Assembly (NCBI RefSeq): GCF_015840915.1
Contig: NZ_CP060398.1
Coordinates: 1,612,001-1,676,000, forward strand
Direction: 5' to 3'
Source of the DNA: Synechococcus sp. CBW1002
GTDB lineage: Bacteria > Cyanobacteriota > Cyanobacteriia > PCC-6307 > Cyanobiaceae
DNA length: 64,000 nt
Part shown: positions 17,802 to 25,308 of the stretch, in pieces
Layout: every line of letters begins with the position of its first letter
How positions within the stretch are numbered: the stretch's first letter is position 1
Notes under the pieces: generated by a model
What the model was told of the DNA's origin: nothing
What the model saw: only the letters and a program-made list of their open reading frames with translations
The model's database searches: none
Made by a program: the position numbers and the translations under genes

Positions 17802-19037
17802 TCAGGGGCGTCCGTTGCGTGGCCGGATCCAGCGGAGCTCCACCACGATCGGATCGGGAGTGTCGGCATCCTGCACGGCCACGGCTTCCAGCTGGGCCGC
17901 CTGATCTTCCGGTCGCTCGCTCAGGGAGCGGGCCAGCTGGTTGAGCAGGGCCGCGTCGAACTGCAGGCCATCGGTGATCGAACCCTGGCGCTGCACCTTG
18001 GCGTAGGCGGCAGCGAGCAGCAGGTTCAGCCGGCTGTTGACCTGCTGGGGGCTGTGCACCTCCGGTTCGAGGCTGGTGGTGGCCAGCACGTCGCCCGCCC
18101 GCGCCACGGGGCGGTTCGGCCGCAGGTCTGGAAAGGCCAGCACCTGCTGCTCACCGCGCAGCACGTTGGCGGCCGAGAGCAGGCTCACCACCCAGGAGCC
18201 GGGGCGGGCCAGCAGAGTCTCCAGTTTGGCGATGTCGTTCCTTGGCACCAGAAGGATCTGGCGGTCCGGCGGCTCCCCCGGCAGCACCCGCTGGAACGCG
18301 AGCCGGTTGGCCTGCTGCAGCAAGGTGTTGATCACGTCCCGGGCCTGTTCCGGTCGCTCCAGAGTCACCTTGGCGGTGGCCAGGGGCTGGCCGCTGCTGA
18401 TCACCACATCGCCGCGGCGCAGGGCGATGATCTTGGTTTCAAGGCCCTGGAGTTCCTTCTCCCCTTCCTTGATCTGCTCCTGCACCGCCGCCAACTCGGT
18501 TTCGGTGCGGCGGATCTCCTGGTCCCGGTTAGCCACATCGCGGCTGAGGCGATCGCGCTCGGCCTCCAGCCGGGCACGCTGCTGCTGCAGGGGCAGCAGT
18601 TCGCGCCGCAGTTGTTGCAGCCGCTTCTCCGCTTCATCCCGCTGGGCCTGGGCCCGTTTTCGCTCCCCTTCCACCCGCTTGGTGGCCGCCTGGGCTCGGC
18701 GGCTGGCCTGCTGGGCGGTGGCGCTGGCGGCCTGGGCACCGACCAGGTCGCGGCGGCTGCGTGCCAGATCGTCGCGGCTCTGCTGCAGCCTCTGCTCCAG
18801 CTGGTCCAGTTCGAACAGGCCCACCCGCAACCTTTGGCTCACCAGAAGCATCAGGCCCAGGGACATGGCACTGATCAGCGATCCGGTGAGCACCGTGATC
18901 AGCACGGCGGTGCGGCGCGGTCGCAGGTTGAACAGGCTGAGGCGCGCCTTGCCCACGCGGCTGCCGAGCCGATCACCGAGGGTGGAGAGCACGCCGCCCA
19001 GCACCAGCAGGACCAGGATCAACAACCAACCCGTCAT
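17802..19037 (-). CDS. DUF3084 membrane-anchored coiled-coil protein
   Basis: A 411-aa cyanobacterial protein. Two N-terminal membrane helices (about residues 3-20 and 42-65, around RPRRTAVLITVLTGSLISA) are followed by a long coiled coil (about 70-215, rich in Leu/Gln/Arg heptads) and a C-terminal globular part beginning near GDVVISSGQPLATAKVTLER. The function is unknown; the layout suggests an envelope or thylakoid organiser. Start set at ATG 19037, directly before the first membrane helix. A perfect 14-bp palindrome lies 30 bp upstream of the start. Confidence 0.85.
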   Translation of the reverse strand: MTGWLLILVLLVLGGVLSTLGDRLGSRVGKARLSLFNLRPRRTAVLITVLTGSLISAMSLGLMLLVSQRLRVGLFELDQLEQRLQQSRDDLARSRRDLVGAQAASATAQQASRRAQAATKRVEGERKRAQAQRDEAEKRLQQLRRELLPLQQQRARLEAERDRLSRDVANRDQEIRRTETELAAVQEQIKEGEKELQGLETKIIALRRGDVVISSGQPLATAKVTLERPEQARDVINTLLQQANRLAFQRVLPGEPPDRQILLVPRNDIAKLETLLARPGSWVVSLLSAANVLRGEQQVLAFPDLRPNRPVARAGDVLATTSLEPEVHSPQQVNSRLNLLLAAAYAKVQRQGSITDGLQFDAALLNQLARSLSERPEDQAAQLEAVAVQDADTPDPIVVELRWIRPRNGRP

Positions 19038-19067
19038 CGCTGCCTCACCACGCCGTCGTTCCGCTGT

Positions 19068-19098
19068 CAGCCTTCGGATCCGGGGGATCCGAAGGCTG
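19068..19098. repeat. Perfect 14-bp inverted repeat (hairpin)
   Basis: The left arm CAGCCTTCGGATCC (19068-19081), a 3-nt GGG loop, and the right arm GGATCCGAAGGCTG (19085-19098) match without error. No T-run follows on either strand and no gene ends here. It lies in the divergent spacer between DUF3084 (start 19037, minus) and the sulfotransferase (start 19249, plus). It may be an operator, an mRNA leader hairpin or a dispersed palindromic repeat; nothing else is recognisable in this 211-bp spacer. Confidence 0.7.
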
Positions 19099-19248
19099 CA
19101 TCCTGCAGCACAGACCCCGTCGTCCGACACGGTGCGGACAGTCTGGGGAGGCGTCCCGCCGGGTCTGATCCTTGGCCTGTTCCGGTGTCTGTGGTCCGGT
19201 CGGTGCTTCTGGGTCGTTTAATGTCTGGCCCGCCCGGCTTGCACCGCG

Positions 19249-20079
19249 ATGGTTCCGGACTTCATGGTGATCGGGGCCCAGCGTTCCGGCACCACCTGGC
19301 TGCACAGGGTTCTCAGCCAGCATCCGGATCTGTGGCTCACGCCGGTCAAGGAGCTCCACTACTTTGACAAGCCCCAGATCCGCTTCGGCGTGTTCGACGC
19401 CGATGAGCGGCGACGCGCCAGGTTCTGGGACCTGAAGCGTTTCGCCCGCGATCCCCGCTGGTTCGGCCGCTACTGGTTCCTGCCGCGCAGTGATGCCTGG
19501 TATTGCCGCCTGTTTGGTCAGGGACGTCGCCAGGGCAAGCGGGTCGGCGAGATCACCCCCGCCTACGCCACCCTGGAGCGGCCGGTGTGGGAGCGGATGC
19601 AGCGTCTGGCACCGGAGCTGAGGCTGGTGTTCGTGATGCGCGATCCCGTGCTGAGGGTCTGGTCGGCGATCCGCAACCGGGTCCGCAAGGGCCAGTTCGA
19701 CGGTGAGGCCGACATTGCCGCTCTGCTGGAGCAGGCCCGCATGCCCGGCGCCGTGAGCCGTTCCAACTACCTCCGCACCATCGAGACCGTCGAGGCGGTG
19801 TTCCAGCCCGCTCAGTTGCACTGCTGCTTTTTCGAACAGCTCATCAGTGATCCTGCAGCCTTCGCCGACGACCTGTTCGACTTTCTGGCCGCGCCCCCTT
19901 TGAACGAGCGACTGCGTCTGCCGCCGGCCGTCAACGTGGCCGCCGGCGGCCGGGAACCCCCCCTGGGCTTTCAGCGGGAGATGGCGCGCGACTATCTACC
20001 GATGGTGGAGCGTCTGGCAGAGCGTTTCGGTGCCGTGCCGCAGGGCTGGCTGGATCGCTACCGCAATCTGCTCAGCTGA
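19249..20079 (+). CDS. Sulfotransferase (PAPS-dependent)
   Basis: A 276-aa sulfotransferase-fold protein. The 5'-phosphosulfate loop is FMVIGAQRSGTTWLHRVL (residues 5-22) and the 3'-phosphate binding segment is VMRDPVLRVWSAIRNR. Bacterial members transfer sulfate from PAPS to carbohydrates or small molecules; the acceptor here is unknown. Stands alone between the DUF3084 pair and ntcA, converging on ntcA with a 20-bp gap. Confidence 0.88.
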   Translation: MVPDFMVIGAQRSGTTWLHRVLSQHPDLWLTPVKELHYFDKPQIRFGVFDADERRRARFWDLKRFARDPRWFGRYWFLPRSDAWYCRLFGQGRRQGKRVGEITPAYATLERPVWERMQRLAPELRLVFVMRDPVLRVWSAIRNRVRKGQFDGEADIAALLEQARMPGAVSRSNYLRTIETVEAVFQPAQLHCCFFEQLISDPAAFADDLFDFLAAPPLNERLRLPPAVNVAAGGREPPLGFQREMARDYLPMVERLAERFGAVPQGWLDRYRNLLS

Positions 20080-20099
20080 CCTGGTTGGAGTGGAGGCGG

Positions 20100-20834
20100 T
20101 CAGCTGAAGCGTTTGGCCAGGGCGATCGGGTCGAAGACCGTGATCTTCTTGCGATCCACCTGCACCAGCCCGTCGTTGCGCAGGTCGCCCAGCAGCCTCG
20201 TGATCGTCACCCGGGTGGAGCCGATCGCCTCGGCGATCGCCTGGTGGGAGAGGCGCAGGTCGATCGTGATCCCCTCCTGACTGGGCACACCGAAATCGCG
20301 GCAGAGCACAAGCAGAAAGCTCACCAGCCGGGAGGACATGTCCCGGTGGGTGAGGGTTTCGATCATGGTTTCGGTCTGCAGGATGCGGGAGGACAAGCCC
20401 TGCAGCAGCAATAGCCCGACGCTGGCATCGCGCTCAATGGCCTGGCGGACCGAGGTGGCGGGAGCGGTCACCATCTCCACGCGGGTGAAGGCGATGGCGT
20501 GATAAAAGCGATCGGATCGCTGCCCGGTGAGCAGCGACAGCACACCGAACAGACTGTTTTCCCGCAGCAGTGCCACGGTGATTTCTTCACCGGATTCGTA
20601 GACCCGCGATAACCGCACGGCGCCGCGACGCAGCAGATAGACCCGTTCGGCCGGATCTCCGGGAAAGAAAATGGTTTTGCCACGCTCCACGGTCTCGACG
20701 CTGCTGCCGCCGAGACCGCGCATCACTTCGAGAAGGGTGGCTCCGGCTCCGCCGGACACACCCGACCCGGTGCCAGCGGAGCCGCTGGGGGGAGGGGGGG
20801 CGTAACGGCTGAAGCCGCGAGTAGCGCCGACCAT
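20100..20834 (-). CDS. ntcA: Global nitrogen regulator NtcA
   Basis: CRP/FNR-family activator that senses 2-oxoglutarate and turns on nitrogen-assimilation genes in cyanobacteria. The 244-aa chain shows the cyclic-nucleotide-like effector domain ([36 protein letters not shown]), the dimer helix, and the C-terminal helix-turn-helix [20 protein letters not shown], essentially identical to the NtcA recognition region, ending [17 protein letters not shown] Pro/Gly/Ser-rich N-terminal stretch (about residues 10-32) is longer than in filamentous relatives, so a later start is possible. An NtcA-type promoter lies just upstream. Confidence 0.96.
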   Translation of the reverse strand: MVGATRGFSRYAPPPPSGSAGTGSGVSGGAGATLLEVMRGLGGSSVETVERGKTIFFPGDPAERVYLLRRGAVRLSRVYESGEEITVALLRENSLFGVLSLLTGQRSDRFYHAIAFTRVEMVTAPATSVRQAIERDASVGLLLLQGLSSRILQTETMIETLTHRDMSSRLVSFLLVLCRDFGVPSQEGITIDLRLSHQAIAEAIGSTRVTITRLLGDLRNDGLVQVDRKKITVFDPIALAKRFS

Positions 20835-20855
20835 GACGGCGGGGCAGGAACTGGG

Positions 20856-20897
20856 AAGCTACGGAGCGACCCTGCTCTTTCTTGTAGCAACCAACAC
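20856..20897 (-). promoter_or_regulatory. Candidate NtcA-activated promoter of ntcA (autoregulation)
   Basis: On the minus strand, read toward ntcA, GTG-N8-TAC lies at 20897-20884, followed by exactly 22 nt and then TAGCTT at 20861-20856. This fits the class II NtcA promoter layout GTA-N8-TAC-N22-TA-N3-T with one mismatch in the first half-site. The ntcA start (20834) would be about 15 nt beyond the predicted +1. The site overlaps a 7-bp inverted repeat (AGCAACC/GGTTGCT). The rest of the 322-bp spacer 20835-21156 shows no other gene or hairpin I can support. Confidence 0.6.
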
Positions 20898-21156
20898 GGT
20901 TGCTGTCAGGGCCTCCGCTTCCGCTCCCGCTCGCCAGCCCCTGGCGCTCTGGGCCTGTGCGGCTGTTGACGCCTGTCGCAGCCTGTGCCGCCGTTTCCGC
21001 GAAACCGTCTGTTCCCACCAGGGATGGTGTGTGTGGCTTGTCCAGGGCGCAGATGCCGCTACATTCAGGTTCCAGCGCAGCGTCCGATCCCATCGCTTCG
21101 GTCCCTGTCCAGGTCGGCCGGAATGATCCGCTCGCCCGGCCCCATCGCCCTCCGGG

Positions 21157-21804
21157 ATGTCCATGACCGCCAGTCTTGCCAGCCCCCAGGGCAGCCATCG
21201 CCCCTCCCAGCGGGGTGACATCTCTGTCCGGGGTCAGCGGCTGGAGGCCCGGCCTGAGCAGCGAACTGACCCTGTCCGCCCAGCGACTCGCGCTGTAGTG
21301 CCCCTTCGGCCCGTGCCCCAGGCCGAAGGGCTGCTTCAGGTGCACACAGCCCCTTTCCGCGGCAGCTTCGGCGCCGTGTTCAGCCAGGCCCTGCGCACGG
21401 CGGGTCTGGGCAGTCGCGTCCTGGTGAGTCAGTTTCTCAAAGGTGGCGTGGATCAGGGGCTGGGCCGCAGTCTCTGGCTTTGCGGCCGCCTGCAGTGGCT
21501 GCGGCCGGCGGTGCCCGCCTGCCTTGCGGCGCCCCTGCAGGCTGAAGCCGAGCAGGACCTTGCCCTGGCGGCTGTCCGGGAGGTGTGGGATTTCAGCCGC
21601 CAGCAGCTGCTGGCGGGCGCCGTGGATCTGATGGTGCTTGATGAACTGGGGCTGGCGATCGAGCTGGGTTATCTGTCTCTTCTGGATGTCACCGAGGTGC
21701 TGGAACAGCGGCCGGCTCAGCTGGATGTCATCCTGACGGGCCCGGCGATGCCCGCCGCTCTGATGGCCATGGCCGATCAGGTCACCCAACTGCGCCGCGG
21801 CTGA
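21157..21804 (+). CDS. CobO-like P-loop-fold protein with degenerate Walker A
   Basis: A 215-aa protein resembling corrinoid adenosyltransferase CobO/BtuR in GLLQVHTAPFRGSF, VLVSQFLKGG, LMVLDELGLAIELGYLSL and LDVILTGPAMPAALM. True CobO has GDGKGKTT at the Walker A position; here it reads APFRGSFG, so the Lys/Thr of the nucleotide loop are missing while the Walker B-like LMVLDE remains. Corrinoid adenosylation is therefore doubtful; a regulatory or repurposed role is possible. The stop overlaps the dcd start (TGATG), so the two are translationally coupled. Residues before about 50 are not conserved-looking, so the start is uncertain. Confidence 0.75.
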   Translation: MSMTASLASPQGSHRPSQRGDISVRGQRLEARPEQRTDPVRPATRAVVPLRPVPQAEGLLQVHTAPFRGSFGAVFSQALRTAGLGSRVLVSQFLKGGVDQGLGRSLWLCGRLQWLRPAVPACLAAPLQAEAEQDLALAAVREVWDFSRQQLLAGAVDLMVLDELGLAIELGYLSLLDVTEVLEQRPAQLDVILTGPAMPAALMAMADQVTQLRRG

Positions 21805-22397
21805 TGCTCAAGAACGACCGCTGGATCAAGGAGCGGGCCGATGCCGGCATGATCCATCCCTTTGAAGACCATCTGGTGAGGCATCTCGAACCCGAGACCT
21901 CCAGCGCACCGGTGCTCAGCTTTGGTTGTTCCTCCTATGGCTACGACCTGCGTCTGTCGTCGCAGGAGTTTCTGATCTTTCGCCATGTCCCCGGCACGGT
22001 AATGAACCCGAAGCGGTTCAATCCAGCCAATCTGGAGCCGGCCCCCCTGCATGAGGACATCGATGGCGCCTTTTTCATTCTGCCGGCCCATTCCTATGGC
22101 CTTGGCGTTGCGATGGAGAAGCTGAGGGTGCCGCCCAACATCACGGTAATTTGCCTGGGAAAGAGCACTTACGCCCGGCTTGGCATCATCGTCAACACCA
22201 CACCCGCTGAAGCGGGGTGGGAGGGCCATCTCACGCTTGAATTCAGCAATTCTTCCGGCGCAGATTGCCGCATCTATGCCAACGAAGGTATCTGTCAACT
22301 GCTGTTCTTCGAAGGCGATCCCTGCGACACCACCTACCAGGATCGTGCCGGAAAGTATCAGGATCAGCCCGAGCGGGTCACCCTGGCCAGGGTCTGA
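21804..22397 (+). CDS. dcd: dCTP deaminase
   Basis: Deaminates dCTP to dUTP, feeding dUMP to thymidylate synthesis. The 197-aa trimeric dUTPase-fold enzyme shows GCSSYGYDLRLS, ILPAHSYGLGVAMEKL, GKSTYARLGIIVNTTPAEAGWEGHLT (contains the catalytic Glu segment, here quoted in parts), and the lid QDRAGKYQDQ. Starts at ATG 21804, overlapping the preceding stop. ThyX, the next enzyme of the pathway, is encoded about 600 bp away on the other strand. Confidence 0.95.
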   Translation: MLKNDRWIKERADAGMIHPFEDHLVRHLEPETSSAPVLSFGCSSYGYDLRLSSQEFLIFRHVPGTVMNPKRFNPANLEPAPLHEDIDGAFFILPAHSYGLGVAMEKLRVPPNITVICLGKSTYARLGIIVNTTPAEAGWEGHLTLEFSNSSGADCRIYANEGICQLLFFEGDPCDTTYQDRAGKYQDQPERVTLARV

Positions 22398-22475
22398 ACC
22401 GACTGGTAGCCCGGGCAATGAAGAGCCCGTCATCCTGCTGCTCTGCGGTCCTCATGGCCTGCCAGGCCATGAGGA

Positions 22476-22913
22476 TCAATGGCGCCATGCTCTGTTCCGT
22501 GAGCGTCCGTTCAACCCCATGGCTCGCTGAATAGCGCCCAGGCAGGGAAAACCGCTGCTGCACAGGAGGACGGGCTGGTCGTTGATCCAGAACACTGGAT
22601 CTGAGCCTGTGGTGGGTGCTGCCACTGCCGCCCCGGAGGTGTCGACCGGGGGGGTGCTGCTGCTCCCTGAGCCCGCGGCACTCTGTGGATTTCTGAGTGT
22701 TGCCCCGGACTCGTTGGAGAGGCGCTGGCGAATCTTGTCCAGGACTTGGCCATAGCCTGCCCCACCCTGCTGCTGCAGAATGCCTTGGACCGATCCGGCC
22801 CCTGCCGCATCCAGAAGCATCTGGGCATGGCCTGCCGATCCGGCCAGCCCGCCTGTGGCCACAGCCATCCCGAGCAGGGTCAGGAGCAGTGAGTCGCGGA
22901 CGGGAGGGAACAC
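22476..22913 (-). CDS. Putative secreted protein of unknown function
   Basis: A 145-aa product from GTG 22913. A likely signal peptide covers about residues 8-30 (LLLTLLGMAVATGGLAG, then AGHAQ). A Gly/Gln-rich stretch (GILQQQGGAGYGQVLDKIRQ) follows, then a Ser/Pro/Thr-rich spacer and a C-terminal segment with two Cys (LLCSSGFPCLG) that could form a disulfide. I recognise no family. The signal peptide and cysteines argue for a real gene, but high G+C leaves doubt. Confidence 0.5.
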   Translation of the reverse strand: MFPPVRDSLLLTLLGMAVATGGLAGSAGHAQMLLDAAGAGSVQGILQQQGGAGYGQVLDKIRQRLSNESGATLRNPQSAAGSGSSSTPPVDTSGAAVAAPTTGSDPVFWINDQPVLLCSSGFPCLGAIQRAMGLNGRSRNRAWRH

Positions 22914-22971
22914 GGGAGCTGCCAGGTAGAGAGGCGATCAGGCAACTTCAAGTTTGGCGAAGGATCGCTGC

Positions 22972-23697
22972 TCAGGGGGCAAGACGGGCCTTGTGCAGCC
23001 GGCTTTTCGCGTACCAGTCAGCAAATTCAGGTGCCCATCGCTCCAGGTGGGGCCACATCAGATCGCAGAGGGCGCGGATTTCCTGTTGGGCATCGAGCTT
23101 GGCCCGCAGATCGAGAAAGTGGAGGAAGGCCCGCAGCGAAAAGCTCACCACAAAGTGCTGGCGGTAATCGAATGGCAGGATGCCGCGGGCATGCTCTTCG
23201 GCAAAGCCAGCCGCCAGCAGGTCGCGGTAGCGCTCAGCGGCCTGTTGGCAGAGCTGCAGATCGATCGCCCGCTGCTCCTCGCTGTAGAGGTAGCGCTTGC
23301 CCTGACGGTCGCTGTAAGAGCCCACCGGCCGCAGGTAGAACACCTCCTCCAGCTCCATCGCCCCATCGGCGGCGCGGCAGATGCGTTCGCCCGTGTAACG
23401 CATCGATTGCACATCGAAGCTCACACCCACCCGATGCGTGCGGGCCTGCTGCATCACCGAGTGGGGGAACCAGCCCACATTGAGAACAATCTGCGCATGC
23501 TCCAGTGGTCCGAAGTGGCCGCGCTCACCTGCCAGCAGACGCTTGATGCAGATCTCCCCGGCCTTGGCCTCCTCGGGCCAGCTGCCGGGGTCGGCGGCGA
23601 CGAAGCCCTCGCTGTAGTCCTGATGCATGGCCGCATAGACGCACCGCTGCGGCTCGGGAGTGGCGGCGATCAGGGCGACCCGGAAGCGGGGATCCAT
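22972..23697 (-). CDS. thyX: FAD-dependent thymidylate synthase
   Basis: Makes dTMP from dUMP with methylene-THF, NADPH and FAD. The 241 aa include GPLEHAQIVLNV, the signature region QARTHRVGVSFDVQSMRYTG and RGILPFDYRQHFVVSFSLRA. The ThyX signature is usually RHRx7S; here the block reads THR followed by VGVSFDVQS. No thyA is seen in the window. Together with dcd it supplies dTMP from dCTP. Confidence 0.95.
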   Translation of the reverse strand: MDPRFRVALIAATPEPQRCVYAAMHQDYSEGFVAADPGSWPEEAKAGEICIKRLLAGERGHFGPLEHAQIVLNVGWFPHSVMQQARTHRVGVSFDVQSMRYTGERICRAADGAMELEEVFYLRPVGSYSDRQGKRYLYSEEQRAIDLQLCQQAAERYRDLLAAGFAEEHARGILPFDYRQHFVVSFSLRAFLHFLDLRAKLDAQQEIRALCDLMWPHLERWAPEFADWYAKSRLHKARLAP

Positions 23698-23731
23698 GGG
23701 GAGGGGCGTGGGTGCTTGGGTGGGCAGGGCG

Positions 23732-24295
23732 TCAGCCGTGGCTGCGGGGATCCGCCATCACGGCCGGTGCCTGGGCCGTGTCGGCCAGAGTGCTCACGGC
23801 GCCGACGCCGGCCAGGCGCGGCAGCGGCGTGCCATCGATCAACGCCTCGACCAGGGCGTTGAGCTCAGGGGCGCTGCGGGCTCCGAGGGAGCGGCCCACG
23901 GATTGCCCGTTGTTGTCGAACAGTTCCAGCTGGGGAATGCCATTCACCTCGTAGCGCTCGATCTCCGGCAGCCAGCGCGGATTATCGACATTGAGCAGCA
24001 CCACGTTGAGGCGATCACGATGCTGCCGCTCCACCGCCTCCATGGCCGGCGCCATCGATCGGCAGGCCTCGCACCAGTCGGCGTAGAACTCCACCAGGCT
24101 GGGCCGGCCATTGCTCAGGGCCACCGGCAGATCCAGCGACCGGCGGGCCAGCTGCTCCAGCGGGGCTTCCGGATGGAGACCTCCCCGTAACCACACCAAC
24201 GCCACCGCCAGTGCCGCGGCGATCATCGCCAGCAGCACACGCTCGCGTCGGCCCAGGGGGATCGAGGGCGGGGAAGGATCGCTTGGGTTCGCCAT
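23732..24295 (-). CDS. TxlA/HCF164-like membrane-anchored thioredoxin
   Basis: A 187-aa thioredoxin-fold protein with an N-terminal membrane anchor (about residues 20-38) and the active site FYADWCEACRSMAPAM (WCEAC). The cis-Pro loop is VNGIPQLELFD. Homologues (TxlA, HCF164) pass reducing power to lumenal or periplasmic thiols and are linked to cytochrome b6f and photosystem assembly. ATG 24295 (MANPSDPS) is preferred to ATG 24319. The C-terminus extends beyond the thioredoxin fold by about 40 residues. The thyX start is 34 bp beyond its stop on the same strand. Confidence 0.88.
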   Translation of the reverse strand: MANPSDPSPPSIPLGRRERVLLAMIAAALAVALVWLRGGLHPEAPLEQLARRSLDLPVALSNGRPSLVEFYADWCEACRSMAPAMEAVERQHRDRLNVVLLNVDNPRWLPEIERYEVNGIPQLELFDNNGQSVGRSLGARSAPELNALVEALIDGTPLPRLAGVGAVSTLADTAQAPAVMADPRSHG

Positions 24296-24386
24296 CTGCC
24301 GCAGGGAGCCGACCGGCACTCTGGCAGTTCAGCGTCAGCCCTGACCTGAAGACCTTGCTAGCGTCCGACCCGAAGGATGCGGCCCC

Positions 24387-24800
24387 GTGAAACGACGTCT
24401 CACGCTGCATTTCCCGCGGGAAGCGGTGCACCAGCCGATCACCTACCGGCTCGCTGTGGATTTCGACATCGCCGCCAAGATTCTGCGGGCCCAGATCGCG
24501 CCGAATCAGAGCGGCACCATGGTGGTGGAGCTCTCCGGCGACATCGACGAACTGGAGGCTGCTGAGGTCTGGCTGGAGAGCCAGGGGCTGGCGCTCAACC
24601 GTGCCCCTGGGGAGATTCGGATCGACGCGGATCGTTGCGTCGATTGCGGCATCTGCACCGCCATCTGTCCCAGTGGTGCCCTGCGCTGCGAAGCACCGGC
24701 CTGGAGGCTGAACTTCGAGGCGGACCGCTGCCTCGTCTGCGAGCAGTGCATCCCCAGCTGCCCGCTTGAGGCCATCGCCCTGGTGCTGGATCAGCCATGA
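24387..24800 (+). CDS. NIL-domain 2[4Fe-4S] ferredoxin-like protein
   Basis: A 137-aa protein with an N-terminal NIL/ACT-like domain (about 1-75, IAPNQSGTMVVELSGD) followed by two Cx2Cx2Cx3C clusters, CVDCGICTAICP and CLVCEQCIPSCP, each able to hold a [4Fe-4S] centre. NIL domains otherwise occur in methionine ABC importers; the fusion with ferredoxin is common in cyanobacteria and is thought to act in electron transfer to sulfur or methionine metabolism, without proof. Starts at GTG 24387. The next membrane protein begins 13 bp after the stop. Confidence 0.85.
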   Translation: MKRRLTLHFPREAVHQPITYRLAVDFDIAAKILRAQIAPNQSGTMVVELSGDIDELEAAEVWLESQGLALNRAPGEIRIDADRCVDCGICTAICPSGALRCEAPAWRLNFEADRCLVCEQCIPSCPLEAIALVLDQP

Positions 24801-24813
24801 CCCTGGATCGGCC

Positions 24814-25308
24814 ATGAATTCAGTGCTGCGCCTGATCGCCCTGCCGTTCCGGGCTCCCCTCGTGCTCCTGCTGATCGGGGTGAGTGTCTATCTCGGAATG
24901 CACTGGACCCTTACCCTGCCGGAATTGAGCCAGCGCTTTTCAAGCCCCGGCCATTTCATCCTGCTGGTGGAGTACCTGCACGCCGTTGTGGTGGTGGTGA
25001 TCTGCACCATGCCGGATCTCCTCCTGTTCCGTCTTTCTCAGCTCATGGCCGCCAGTCGGGTGGTGAGCCTGGTGGTCAGCCTGCTGCTGGTCACCCTGGC
25101 TGGTCTGTACCTGCTGCACCTCAACATCCTGGCCAACGTGCTGATCCTGGCGCCGGCGGTGCTGCTGGCCCGTCTGGATCTGGTGCGGATCCGGGTGGTG
25201 CCCTCCTCCACCACCATGGTTCTTGTGCTCAACATCCTGGTGCTGGGAGGGCTCATGGCAGGACGCTGGCTGAGCACCCACGGCCAGGCGTTGGGGGCTT
25301 CGGCCTGA
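24814..25308 (+). CDS. Conserved membrane protein of unknown function
   Basis: A 164-aa protein with four to five hydrophobic helices (about residues 12-32, 47-65, 77-97, 102-118 and 132-150). No recognised domain. ATG 24814 follows the NIL-ferredoxin stop by 13 bp, suggesting one transcript. Its last 56 bp overlap the end of the lytic transglycosylase gene on the opposite strand. Confidence 0.7.
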   Translation: MNSVLRLIALPFRAPLVLLLIGVSVYLGMHWTLTLPELSQRFSSPGHFILLVEYLHAVVVVVICTMPDLLLFRLSQLMAASRVVSLVVSLLLVTLAGLYLLHLNILANVLILAPAVLLARLDLVRIRVVPSSTTMVLVLNILVLGGLMAGRWLSTHGQALGASA

